DNA from: Clostridia bacterium
Lineage (GTDB): Bacteria; Bacillota; Clostridia; Oscillospirales; SIG627
Direction: 5' to 3'
NCBI GenBank assembly: GCA_017414535.1
Contig: JAFQMA010000034.1
Span: 1 to 33,393 of the forward strand
Length of the DNA stretch: 33,393 bases
The notes beneath the pieces are model-generated. The model saw only the letters and a program-made list of their open reading frames with translations, did not search any database and had not been told where the DNA came from. The position numbers and the translations under genes were made by a program. Of the stretch, positions 7,749-14,783 are shown in pieces; the stretch's first letter is position 1; every line of letters starts with the position of its first letter.

Positions 7749-8497
7749 TATTTCAGAACAAGGCTCACGGGGCAATGGTCACTGCCCAAGACGTGGCTGT
7801 GGATGGCGGCATCCTCGATGCGCTCCTCCAGATCGCGGCTGACCACGAAATAGTCGATGCGCCAGCCTACGTTCCTTTCGCGGGCGCGCATGCGGTAGCT
7901 CCACCAGGAATAGGCATCGGTACGGTCGGGGTAGAGATAGCGGAAGGAATCGGTAAAGCCCTCGGCCAGCAGGGCGGAGAAGGCACCGCGCTCCTCATCG
8001 GAGAAGCCGGGATTGCCCACGTTGGTCTTGGGGTTTTTCAAGTCGATCTCCCGATGGGCCACATTCAGGTCGCCGCAGAGGATGACGCCCTTTTTCTCAT
8101 TGAGCTTTTTTAAATGATGTCGCAGGGCCTCCTCGTAGGCCAGACGGTAGGAAATACGCTTGAGACCGTCCTGCGCGTTGGGAGAATAGGAATTGACAAG
8201 ATAAAAATCGGGGGTCTCCAGGGTGATGAGGCGACCCTCGTCCTGCCATGCCCCGTCTATGCCGTAGGTGACGGACAGGGGCTCGGTCTTGGAGAAGATC
8301 ACCGTGCCGGAATAGCCCTTTTTCTCGGCACTGCACCAGAACTGGTGGTAGCCGTCGGTCTCCACGGCGGCCTGCTCCCGCTGCATTTTGCTTTCCTGCA
8401 CGCAGAAGAAATCCGCATCCGTCAGGCGGAAATAATCCATAAAGCCCTTGCTAAGACAGGCGCGCAGGCCGTTTACGTTCCAAGAGATCAGTTTCAT
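7748..8497 (-). CDS. xth: Exodeoxyribonuclease III (AP endonuclease family)
   Basis: A 249-residue protein of the exonuclease III/AP endonuclease family, which cuts DNA at abasic sites and removes 3' blocking groups during base-excision repair. Visible family motifs are MKLISWNVNGLRA at the start, QESK (metal-binding Glu), GDLNVAH (catalytic Asp/Asn), WRIDYF and GSDHCPV (catalytic Asp-His) near the end. The length matches the family. A GGAGG sits 7 bases ahead of ATG 8497, whereas the upstream TTG at 8503 is only a base or so from it, so the ATG is the start. A near-perfect promoter precedes it. The downstream membrane protein overlaps its stop by one base. Confidence 0.93.
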   Translation of the reverse strand: MKLISWNVNGLRACLSKGFMDYFRLTDADFFCVQESKMQREQAAVETDGYHQFWCSAEKKGYSGTVIFSKTEPLSVTYGIDGAWQDEGRLITLETPDFYLVNSYSPNAQDGLKRISYRLAYEEALRHHLKKLNEKKGVILCGDLNVAHREIDLKNPKTNVGNPGFSDEERGAFSALLAEGFTDSFRYLYPDRTDAYSWWSYRMRARERNVGWRIDYFVVSRDLEERIEDAAIHSHVLGSDHCPVSLVLK

Positions 8498-8520
8498 AAT
8501 CAATCCTCCGTATTTTCTCC

Positions 8521-8549
8521 ATTATACCGAGGCTGTGAAAAAAAGTCAA
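8521..8549 (-). promoter_or_regulatory. Sigma-A promoter for xth
   Basis: On the minus strand TTGACT (8549-8544), a 17-base spacer and a perfect TATAAT (8526-8521), 24 bases from the start codon. Confidence 0.85.
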
Positions 8550-8625
8550 ACCTGCGACGGGATGCGACAGGATTTTTTTTGCCGGGGGGCTATGCTCATT
8601 TTACCGACGAGAAAGGATTGGGACT

Positions 8626-8946
8626 ATGAAACACCACATGGAAGAAGAAAAGGGCGTTCTCACTGTGCACATCACGGGGGACGTGGATCATCACAGCGCG
8701 GCACAGCTTCGACAGAGCATCGACGCCAGACTGACGGAAAGCGACACGGTACACACCCTGCGGCTGGCGCTGGGGGAGACGGATTTTATGGATTCCTCGG
8801 GGCTGGGGCTGATCCTGGGACGGCTTCGGCTTGCACGGGAGAGGGGCGTGCGCTTGGTTCTGGCTCAGCCCACTCCTGCCATCAGGAAGATCCTGCGCTT
8901 GGCGGGAGTGGAAAAGGATATTGAAACGGAGGGTGAGGCGGTATGA
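8626..8946 (+). CDS. spoIIAA: Anti-sigma F factor antagonist (STAS domain)
   Basis: A 106-residue STAS-domain protein. The phosphorylation site is in the motif MDSSGLG, with S58 in the position phosphorylated by SpoIIAB in Bacillus subtilis. In its unphosphorylated form SpoIIAA binds SpoIIAB and releases sigma-F in the forespore. It is the first gene of the classic spoIIAA-spoIIAB-sigF order, and its stop overlaps the next start by 4 bases. AAAGGA lies 8 bases before ATG 8626. An AGGATTT at 8569-8575 could be the -35 element of a sigma-H promoter, as used for this operon in Bacillus, but I see no matching -10, so the promoter is undetermined. The gene shows the organism has at least the early sporulation switch. 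Confidence 0.93.
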   Translation: MKHHMEEEKGVLTVHITGDVDHHSAAQLRQSIDARLTESDTVHTLRLALGETDFMDSSGLGLILGRLRLARERGVRLVLAQPTPAIRKILRLAGVEKDIETEGEAV

Positions 8947-9377
8947 GAGAGATCAGAAACGCGGCGCGGGTGAAATTCTGCGCCATCAGCGAAAACGAGG
9001 CCTTTGCCCGCGTGGTGACGGCAGGCTTTTTAATGAAGATGAACGTGACGGCGGAGGAGCTGGCAGACCTGAAGACCATGGTCAGCGAGGCGGTGACCAA
9101 CGCCATCGTTCACGGCTACCGCGGGCGGGACGGAGCAAAATGCATCGTTACGCTGGAATTAAAGTATTATTCCGACGGGCTTTTGCAGGTGACCGTGGCC
9201 GATCGCGGCTGCGGTATCCCCGACGTTGAGGCGGCCATGACGCCCTTTTTTACCACCGATAAGGAGGGAGAGCGGAGCGGCATGGGCCTGCCCATCATGC
9301 AGGCCTTTTCCGACAGCCTGCGCATTGCCACCTCCCCCCGCGGTACGCGGGTGGTCATGAAGAAAAAGCTTTCGTGA
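8943..9377 (+). CDS. spoIIAB: Anti-sigma F factor / serine kinase
   Basis: A 144-residue GHKL-fold kinase. The N box (E49 to N53 in SEAVTNAIVHGY), the G1 box (DRGCGIPD, from D87) and the G2 box (GMGLPI, from G113) are intact, so ATP binding should be functional. SpoIIAB holds sigma-F inactive and phosphorylates SpoIIAA. It overlaps spoIIAA by 4 bases and shares a GTGA overlap with sigF, an arrangement that keeps the three proteins in balance. Confidence 0.94.
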   Translation: MREIRNAARVKFCAISENEAFARVVTAGFLMKMNVTAEELADLKTMVSEAVTNAIVHGYRGRDGAKCIVTLELKYYSDGLLQVTVADRGCGIPDVEAAMTPFFTTDKEGERSGMGLPIMQAFSDSLRIATSPRGTRVVMKKKLS

Positions 9378-10087
9378 CGAAGCACATCTGTGATACGGAC
9401 ACCCTGCGGCGCGCCGCCCTCGGTGAGGAATGGGCAAGGCAGGCAGTGGTGGAGACGAATCTGGGCCTTGTGAAGAGTGTTGCCCGCCGCTTTCTGGGAC
9501 GCGGGGTGGAATGGGAGGATCTGGTGCAGATCGGCACCGTTGGGATGCTCCGCGCCATCGCGGGCTTCGACCCTGACAGAGCCTGCCGCTTCACCACCTA
9601 CGCCGTTCCTATGATCGCAGGGGAGATCAAGCGCTTTCTGCGAGACGACGGCCCCGTGAAGATCAGCCGCGAGATCAAGGAGAACGGTATGCGTATTTTT
9701 CGCTTTGTGGGGGAATACGAGCGAAAAACGGGGCTTTCTCCCACGGTAGATCAGATCGCACGGGAGACGGCGCTGTCGGAGGAAAAGGTCGCCGTGGCAT
9801 TGGCGGCGGCAAGACCCATTCTGTCTCTGCAGGCGGAGGACGAGGAAACGGGCTTCTCTCCCGAGGATCTGGTGGGGGAGGACAGCATGGAGGGCGCGGT
9901 GGAGCGGCTCTGCCTGCGGGAGGTGGTAGCAAAGCTTCCCGATTGGGATCGCAGACTGATCCTTTGTCGCTATTTTAAAAACCTGACCCAACAGCAGACC
10001 GCCCGCCTTCTGGGGGTAACGCAGGTGAAGGTGAGCCGTGAGGAAAAGAGAATCCTGAAGACCCTGCGGGAGAGCTGGGGCGCCTGA
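9374..10087 (+). CDS. sigF: RNA polymerase sigma-F factor
   Basis: A 237-residue sigma-70 family factor. Region 2 includes EDLVQIGTVGMLRAI (residues 48-62) and the FDPDRACRFTTYAVPMI segment (65-81); region 3 spans about 100-150; the region 4 helix-turn-helix lies at about 183-235 (QQQTARLLGVTQVKVSR). Sigma-F is the first forespore-specific sigma factor. The start is GTG 9374, overlapping the spoIIAB stop. Its stop codon lies in the loop of the operon terminator. Order and sizes match spoIIAC exactly, which separates it from sigma-G. Confidence 0.93.
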   Translation: MTKHICDTDTLRRAALGEEWARQAVVETNLGLVKSVARRFLGRGVEWEDLVQIGTVGMLRAIAGFDPDRACRFTTYAVPMIAGEIKRFLRDDGPVKISREIKENGMRIFRFVGEYERKTGLSPTVDQIARETALSEEKVAVALAAARPILSLQAEDEETGFSPEDLVGEDSMEGAVERLCLREVVAKLPDWDRRLILCRYFKNLTQQQTARLLGVTQVKVSREEKRILKTLRESWGA

Positions 10088-10108
10088 TGGCGCCGCGGCT
10101 CTTTTTTT
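10071..10108 (+). terminator. Terminator of the spoIIA operon
   Basis: A 14-position stem with two imperfect pairs (10071-10084 with 10089-10102) and loop tgat, followed by T7. The sigF stop codon sits in the loop, so the 5' arm is coding sequence. It separates sporulation transcription from the aro operon. Confidence 0.88.
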
Positions 10109-10161
10109 GTGAACAAGGGGCGAAAAGGGGAGGAAAAATGAGGAAAAATGCGCCTCAAGCC

Positions 10162-10190
10162 TTGACAAAAAAGCCGGGTGGGTCTATAAT
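10162..10190 (+). promoter_or_regulatory. Consensus sigma-A promoter of the aromatic amino acid operon
   Basis: TTGACA (10162-10167), a 17-base spacer and TATAAT (10185-10190): a perfect match to the sigma-A consensus. Transcription should begin near 10197, just ahead of the leader peptide. A promoter this strong implies that control is exerted later, by the attenuator. Confidence 0.93.
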
Positions 10191-10218
10191 AATGGAAAAT
10201 TCTGAAAGGAGAGGCGGT

Positions 10219-10287
10219 ATGGCTTTGTTTTACAGCGCACGATTTTATTACTTTACCGAAGCGGACTGCCTGCACTCCGGGAAATAA
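10219..10287 (+). CDS. Phe/Tyr-rich leader peptide of the aro operon
   Basis: A 22-codon open frame starting at ATG 10219, 8 bases after AAAGGAG and about 22 bases after the expected transcription start. Residues 3-12 read LFYSARFYYF: six of the nine residues 4-12 are Phe or Tyr, and none is Trp. The short size, the position between a strong promoter and a terminator, and the codon bias toward the end products of the operon are the hallmarks of an attenuation leader peptide such as those of pheA and pheS in enterobacteria. Its stop codon (10285-10287) falls in RNA that can pair with the terminator arm. The in-frame upstream extension to 10087 lies before the transcription start and is not part of the peptide. 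Confidence 0.87.
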   Translation: MALFYSARFYYFTEADCLHSGK

Positions 10288-10373
10288 GGAAAAAAGCCTT
10301 ATCCCCTCAGTTCAGATCGTCCGCATTTCCCACGTTCCCAGAAACGTGTGATCTGGCGGATTTTTTCTTTTTT
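10279..10373 (+). promoter_or_regulatory. Transcription attenuator with mutually exclusive RNA pairings
   Basis: The terminator hairpin pairs tccgc (10320-10324) with gcgga (10356-10360) around an inner cacgtt/aacgtg stem (10331-10336/10343-10348), and is followed by T6-C-T6. Its 5' arm can instead pair with the end of the leader reading frame: 10279-10290 with 10320-10331, ten of twelve positions, including the perfect gggaaat/atttccc. That same leader segment can also fold locally with 10297-10305 (ataagg/ccttat plus ggg/ccc). A second anti-terminator option pairs cagatc (10313-10318) with gatctg (10350-10355). A ribosome that finishes the leader would cover 10279-10290 and let the terminator form; a ribosome stalled on Phe or Tyr codons would leave it free. 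Pairings were found by eye; energies were not computed. Confidence 0.8.
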
Positions 10374-10387
10374 GGAGGTTTATAATT

Positions 10388-11575
10388 ATGGTTTCTCAGG
10401 ATATGCTTCGTTTAGGTCAGCAGAGCTCCGTCATTCGCGCCATTTCCGAATACGGTGCCGCCCGCCGCGCTCAGATCGGAGCGGAAAACGTTTTTGATTT
10501 TTCTCTGGGCAATCCCAGCATTCCCGCCCCCGAGGCACTGACGGAAAGGCTGATCCGTGCCCTGCAGGAGGAGCACCCCTGCAGAGTACACGGCTACACG
10601 TCCTCCGCCGGTGATATGGGCACCCGAGGCGCTGTTTGCGAGCACATCGAAAGGACCTTCGGCTTTGAAGCGGACCCGAAGCTGGTCTATATGACCTGCG
10701 GTGCCGCGGCCAGCCTGACCGTGGCCTTCCACGCGCTCCTTCTGGAAGGCGAAAAGGTGGTGGTTCCTGCGCCCTTCTTCCCCGAATACCGTGTGTTTGT
10801 GGAGAAGGCGGGCGGCGTGCTTTGTCCCGTGCCTTCCCTGGAGCCCAGCTTCCAGATCGATCTTGATGCCATGGCCGCGGCCATTGACGAAAAGACCAAG
10901 ATCGTTCTGCTCAATTCTCCCAACAATCCCACGGGTGCGGTCTATTCCCGCGAAACGCTGGAGAAGCTGTGCGCACTGCTGAGGGAGAAGGAGAAGGAAT
11001 ACGGCACCGAGATCTTCCTTCTGGCGGACGAGCCCTACCGCGAGCTGTGCTACGGCGGTGCAAGCCCCGCTTGGCTTCCCTCCCTGTATGACCGCACGCT
11101 GGTGGCCTATTCCTACAGCAAGTCTCTGTCTTTGCCCGGTGAGCGCATCGGCTATCTTTTGGTTTCTCCCCGCATGGAAAAGGCCGCGGAGGTCTTTGCG
11201 GCCGTATGCGGTGCAGGCAGAAGCCTGGGCTTCGTATGCGCGCCCTCTCTGTGGCAGCTGGTTTTGAAGGACTGCCAGGGCATGACCTCGGACGTGTCCG
11301 AATACGAAAGAAACCGCGATACCCTGTTTCATTCTCTGTCGGAGATGGGCTACACGGTGACCCCGCCGGACGGGGCCTTCTATCTCTTTGTGAAATCCTT
11401 GGAGGAGGATGCGGGTGCCTTCTGCGAGCGGGCGAAGAAATACGAGCTTTTGCTGGTGCCCTCCGATTCCTTCGGTGTGAAGGGCTACGTGCGCATTGCC
11501 TACTGCACCGATCCCGAGACCATTGAAAAGAGCCTGCCCGCCTTCCGCGCGCTGTACGAGGAGTATCGGAAATGA
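10388..11575 (+). CDS. PLP-dependent aminotransferase, class I/II (probable aromatic aminotransferase)
   Basis: A 395-residue fold-type I aminotransferase. NNPTGAVY (179-186), D214 in ADEPY (pairs with the pyridinium nitrogen) and K245 in YSYSKSLSLPGERIGY (Schiff-base lysine) are all present, so it should be active. As first gene of an operon making prephenate-derived amino acids, it most likely transaminates phenylpyruvate and 4-hydroxyphenylpyruvate to Phe and Tyr, with glutamate as donor; this specificity is inferred from context, since the family also contains aspartate and alanine aminotransferases. GGAGG lies 9 bases before ATG 10388, directly after the attenuator T-run. Its stop overlaps pheA by ATGA. 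Confidence 0.9.
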   Translation: MVSQDMLRLGQQSSVIRAISEYGAARRAQIGAENVFDFSLGNPSIPAPEALTERLIRALQEEHPCRVHGYTSSAGDMGTRGAVCEHIERTFGFEADPKLVYMTCGAAASLTVAFHALLLEGEKVVVPAPFFPEYRVFVEKAGGVLCPVPSLEPSFQIDLDAMAAAIDEKTKIVLLNSPNNPTGAVYSRETLEKLCALLREKEKEYGTEIFLLADEPYRELCYGGASPAWLPSLYDRTLVAYSYSKSLSLPGERIGYLLVSPRMEKAAEVFAAVCGAGRSLGFVCAPSLWQLVLKDCQGMTSDVSEYERNRDTLFHSLSEMGYTVTPPDGAFYLFVKSLEEDAGAFCERAKKYELLLVPSDSFGVKGYVRIAYCTDPETIEKSLPAFRALYEEYRK

Positions 11576-12663
11576 ACGATAAGCTGTTAAGGGAGGCAAG
11601 AGAGGAGATCAACGCCGTCGATGAAGAAATGGCGCGCCTCTTTTGCCGCCGCATGGCCGCCTGCCGCAAGGTGGCGCAATATAAAAAAGAAACGGGCATG
11701 CCCGTATTCGACCCTGCCCGCGAAGAGGCGGTGATCGCCCGCGGTGCCCCCCGTGTGGAGGAGAGCCTGCGAGGCTATTACATCCACTTTTTACACGCCA
11801 ATATGGAAATTGCCAAGGCCTATCAGTCCCGTTTGCTTGACGGCATGCACGCGGCCTTCGCCGGAAAGCCGGGTGCCTTTGCAGAGATCGCCGCACGGCG
11901 CATCCTTCCTGCGGCGACGCCCATTGCCTACGAGGATTTTGCCGCGGCTTACCGCGCCGTGGAGGAGGGAAGATGCGACGTGGCGGTGCTTCCTCTGGAG
12001 AACAGCACCAACGGCGACGTGGGCACGGTGATGGACCTTGCCTTTTTCGGTTCCCTGACCATCAACGGCGTTTATGACCTTACCATTGAACAGAACCTTT
12101 TGGCTCTGCCCGATGCCAAGATCTCCGATATCAAAACGGTGATCTCTCATCCCCAGGCGCTGGGACAGTGCTCGGCCTTCCTGAAGGAGGGCGGCTTTGA
12201 TACCCGTGAAAGCGCCACCACCGCCACGGCGGCAAAGCTGGTTGCGGAAAGCGGGGACAGGAGCCTTGCGGCCATCGGAAGCGCGGAGGCGGCAGAGCAG
12301 TTCGGTCTGCAGGTGCTGCGGGGACGCATTCACGATAAGGGCGGGAACACCACCCGCTTTGCGGTATTTTCTCAGACGGCGAAGGCGCCCTCTCCCTCCG
12401 ACGGGCAGTTCATTATGGGCTTTACCGTAAAGAACGAGGCGGGCGCTCTGGCAAAGGCCATCTCCGCCATCGGCGAGGGCGGCTTTAACCTGCGTGCCAT
12501 CAAGAGCCGACCCACGAAAAAGCTTTCCTGGGACTATTACTTCTTCTGTGAGGGCGACGGCAATATCCGTACCCCCGCGGGAGAGGCCATGCTGGAGCGT
12601 TTGAAGGAGGATTGCAACGATCTGAAGATCCTTGGATCCTTTGAAAAAGAAATGACGGTGTGA
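11572..12663 (+). CDS. pheA: Bifunctional chorismate mutase / prephenate dehydratase (P-protein)
   Basis: A 363-residue three-domain enzyme. Residues 1-90 are an AroQ-type chorismate mutase (REEINAVDEEMARLFCRRM and the following helices). Residues about 95-266 are prephenate dehydratase, with the catalytic-region signature NTTRF (259-263). Residues about 280-360 are an ACT regulatory domain with GALAKA (291-296) and KSRP (311-314). It converts chorismate to prephenate and then phenylpyruvate. The ACT domain is where Phe normally binds for feedback inhibition; the usual ESRP reads KSRP here, which might alter Phe sensitivity. It overlaps the aminotransferase by 4 bases and is followed after 12 bases by aroB. 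Confidence 0.95.
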   Translation: MNDKLLREAREEINAVDEEMARLFCRRMAACRKVAQYKKETGMPVFDPAREEAVIARGAPRVEESLRGYYIHFLHANMEIAKAYQSRLLDGMHAAFAGKPGAFAEIAARRILPAATPIAYEDFAAAYRAVEEGRCDVAVLPLENSTNGDVGTVMDLAFFGSLTINGVYDLTIEQNLLALPDAKISDIKTVISHPQALGQCSAFLKEGGFDTRESATTATAAKLVAESGDRSLAAIGSAEAAEQFGLQVLRGRIHDKGGNTTRFAVFSQTAKAPSPSDGQFIMGFTVKNEAGALAKAISAIGEGGFNLRAIKSRPTKKLSWDYYFFCEGDGNIRTPAGEAMLERLKEDCNDLKILGSFEKEMTV

Positions 12664-12675
12664 AAGGGAGAATAT

Positions 12676-13692
12676 ATGATTCTTTCCGTAAAAACAAGCA
12701 AAGGGGGATACCCCATTTATCTGGAACGGGGCGGTCTGGCTCGCATCGGCGAATATTTTAACCTAAAGCGCAGATGCATGATCGTGACCGATTCCAACAT
12801 TCCGAAGGAATATGTCGATACCGTGGCCGCAAGCTGCGGAGAAGCACACGTATTTACCATCGTTCCCTCGGAATTTTCCAAGACCCTCTCCTCTCTGGAG
12901 GCGGCCGTACGCGAAATGATCGCGAAGGACTTTACCCGCGGAGACTGCGTCATCGCCGTTGGCGGCGGTGTGGTAGGGGATCTGGCAGGCTTTATCGCCG
13001 CCTCCTATCTGCGGGGCGTGGATTTCTATAACGTTCCTACCACGGTGCTCTCTCAGGTGGATTCCTCCGTGGGAGGCAAGGTGGGCGTAAATTTCGACGG
13101 CTTGAAAAATATGGTGGGGGCCTTTTATCCCCCCTGCGGCGTGCTGTGTGATGCGGACACTCTCCGCTCCCTGCCCGCCAGACAGATCGCCAACGGTCTT
13201 GCGGAGGCGGTGAAAATGGCCGCCACCTGCGATGAGGCCCTGTTTGCCCTTCTGGAGAAGGGGAATGCCATGGAACACATCGAACAGATCGTGGAAAAAA
13301 GCTTGCGCATCAAGCAAAGGGTGGTGGAGCAGGATGAGAAGGAGACGGGGCTTCGCCGCGTTTTAAATTTCGGCCACACCCTGGCCCACGCTCTGGAAAA
13401 GGAAACGGCGGGCACCCGCACGGCGCTCTATCACGGAGAGTGCGTGGCCCTCGGCATGATCCCCATGACGGCGGAGAGCGAGCGGGCGAGACTGACGGCT
13501 TGTCTTGAGGCGCAGGGTCTTCCCACGAGCCTGCCCATAGAGCCGGAGGCCCTGGCGGAGGCCATGCTTCACGATAAAAAGAGGGACGGAGACGAGATCA
13601 CGCTGGTACGTTGTGACAGGATCGGCTCCTTCCGTCTGGAAAAGATTCCTGTTTCCCGCTTGACGGAAGAAATGAAGGGGTGGAAGAAATGA
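12676..13692 (+). CDS. aroB: 3-dehydroquinate synthase
   Basis: A 338-residue enzyme for step 2 of the shikimate pathway, converting DAHP to 3-dehydroquinate with NAD and a divalent metal. The nucleotide-binding GGGVVGD (96-102), PTTVLSQVDSSVGGK (121-135) and GLKNMVGAFYPP motifs are intact. Metal ligands are visible as E177 in GLAEAVK and the histidines of NFGHTLAHALE and YHGECVALGM. AAAGGGAG precedes ATG 12676. It ends in a 4-base overlap with aroC. Confidence 0.96.
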   Translation: MILSVKTSKGGYPIYLERGGLARIGEYFNLKRRCMIVTDSNIPKEYVDTVAASCGEAHVFTIVPSEFSKTLSSLEAAVREMIAKDFTRGDCVIAVGGGVVGDLAGFIAASYLRGVDFYNVPTTVLSQVDSSVGGKVGVNFDGLKNMVGAFYPPCGVLCDADTLRSLPARQIANGLAEAVKMAATCDEALFALLEKGNAMEHIEQIVEKSLRIKQRVVEQDEKETGLRRVLNFGHTLAHALEKETAGTRTALYHGECVALGMIPMTAESERARLTACLEAQGLPTSLPIEPEALAEAMLHDKKRDGDEITLVRCDRIGSFRLEKIPVSRLTEEMKGWKK

Positions 13693-14783
13693 TGAATACC
13701 TTGGGTCGTGCCGTGACGCTGACCCTGTTCGGCGAGAGCCACGGGGAGCAGATCGGCTGCGTGCTGGACGGGCTTTCCGCCGGCATTTTTGTCCGTGAGG
13801 AGACGGTGGCGAGAGCGCTCGCTCTGCGCCGTCCCGCGGGCAGTATCTCCACCGCCCGTCGAGAAGAGGACGAATTTTCCATTGTCAGCGGCGTTTACCG
13901 CGGCTATACTACGGGCGCACCTCTAACGGTTCTGATCCCCAACAAGGATACCAGAAGCAGCGATTACGACAGCATTCCCCTGCGTCCTGGTCACGCGGAT
14001 CTGACGGCTCTTATGAAATACAAGGGCTTTTCCGATCCCCGCGGCGGTGGACACTTTTCCGCCAGACTCACCGCCCCCATCGTGGCGGCGGGCGCCATCG
14101 TCAGAGAGGCACTGGAAAAGAAGGGCATCGTTATCGGCACGCACCTTTCCTCGGTGGGGAAGGTGTGCGATCGCGGCTTTGAGAATTTAGAGGAGGATCT
14201 TGCCTTCCTTGCCGACAAGGCCTTCCCCGTGCTGGACGGGTCTGCGGCAGAAAAAATGGAAGCGGAGATCCTGGCCGCCAGAGAGGACTGCGACAGTGTG
14301 GGCGGCGTGCTGGAAACGGCCGTGACGGGGCTTCCCGCAGGGCTTGGCGGAGGCACCTTCCGTTCGGTGGAGAGCGTGCTCTCCCACGCGCTGTTTTCCG
14401 TTCCCGCCGTGAAGGGTGTGGAATACGGCGGTGGCTTCGGTCTTTCCGCCATGAGAGGCAGTGAGGCCAACGATGCCATCGGCCTGGACGAACGGGGCGA
14501 ATATTATTTGAAGACCAACCGCTGCGGCGGAATTCTTGGCGGTATTACCTGCGGCGCACCTCTGCTGTTCCGCTGTGCCATGAAGCCTACGCCCACCATT
14601 GCCAAGCCGCAGGAGACGGTGCTTGCCTCCGAGGGCAGGGAAGTGATCCATTCCTTCCACGGACGACACGATCCCTGCGTGGCACATCGCGCGGCCGCCG
14701 TGGTGAACGCGGTGACGGCGCTGGTGCTGGCCGATCTTTTGGCGCAGCACTACGGCGAGGATTGGTTGGGGGAAGAAAAATGA
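13689..14783 (+). CDS. aroC: Chorismate synthase
   Basis: A 364-residue flavin-dependent enzyme for the last step of the shikimate pathway, EPSP to chorismate. The N-terminal signature FGESHG (14-19), the RPGHADLTALMKY segment and the C-terminal GRHDPC motif near residue 322 identify it. ATG 13689 is chosen because it forms an ATGA overlap with aroB and has AAGGGG upstream; GTG 13680 would add three residues without a better ribosome site. It overlaps aroE-aroK by ATGA. Confidence 0.95.
   Translation: MMNTLGRAVTLTLFGESHGEQIGCVLDGLSAGIFVREETVARALALRRPAGSISTARREEDEFSIVSGVYRGYTTGAPLTVLIPNKDTRSSDYDSIPLRPGHADLTALMKYKGFSDPRGGGHFSARLTAPIVAAGAIVREALEKKGIVIGTHLSSVGKVCDRGFENLEEDLAFLADKAFPVLDGSAAEKMEAEILAAREDCDSVGGVLETAVTGLPAGLGGGTFRSVESVLSHALFSVPAVKGVEYGGGFGLSAMRGSEANDAIGLDERGEYYLKTNRCGGILGGITCGAPLLFRCAMKPTPTIAKPQETVLASEGREVIHSFHGRHDPCVAHRAAAVVNAVTALVLADLLAQHYGEDWLGEEK

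Noticed and set aside
8569-8600. Sigma-H promoter for the spoIIA operon
   Set aside because: AGGATTT at 8569-8575 fits a -35 element, but no GAAT-like -10 lies 11-14 bases downstream, so the site is not supported.
10087-10287. A 66-codon open frame ending with the aromatic leader peptide
   Set aside because: The first 44 codons lie before or across the promoter and have no ribosome site; only the last 22 codons (from ATG 10219) fall in the transcript behind AAAGGAG.
10190-10388. T-box riboswitch controlling the aro operon
   Set aside because: The leader is too short and I find no T-box sequence or stem I specifier loop; ggtggg at 10177-10182 lies inside the promoter spacer. The leader peptide explains the region better.
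10412-11599. A 395-codon minus-strand frame opposite the aminotransferase
   Set aside because: It is a shadow of the aminotransferase gene and shows no family signature.
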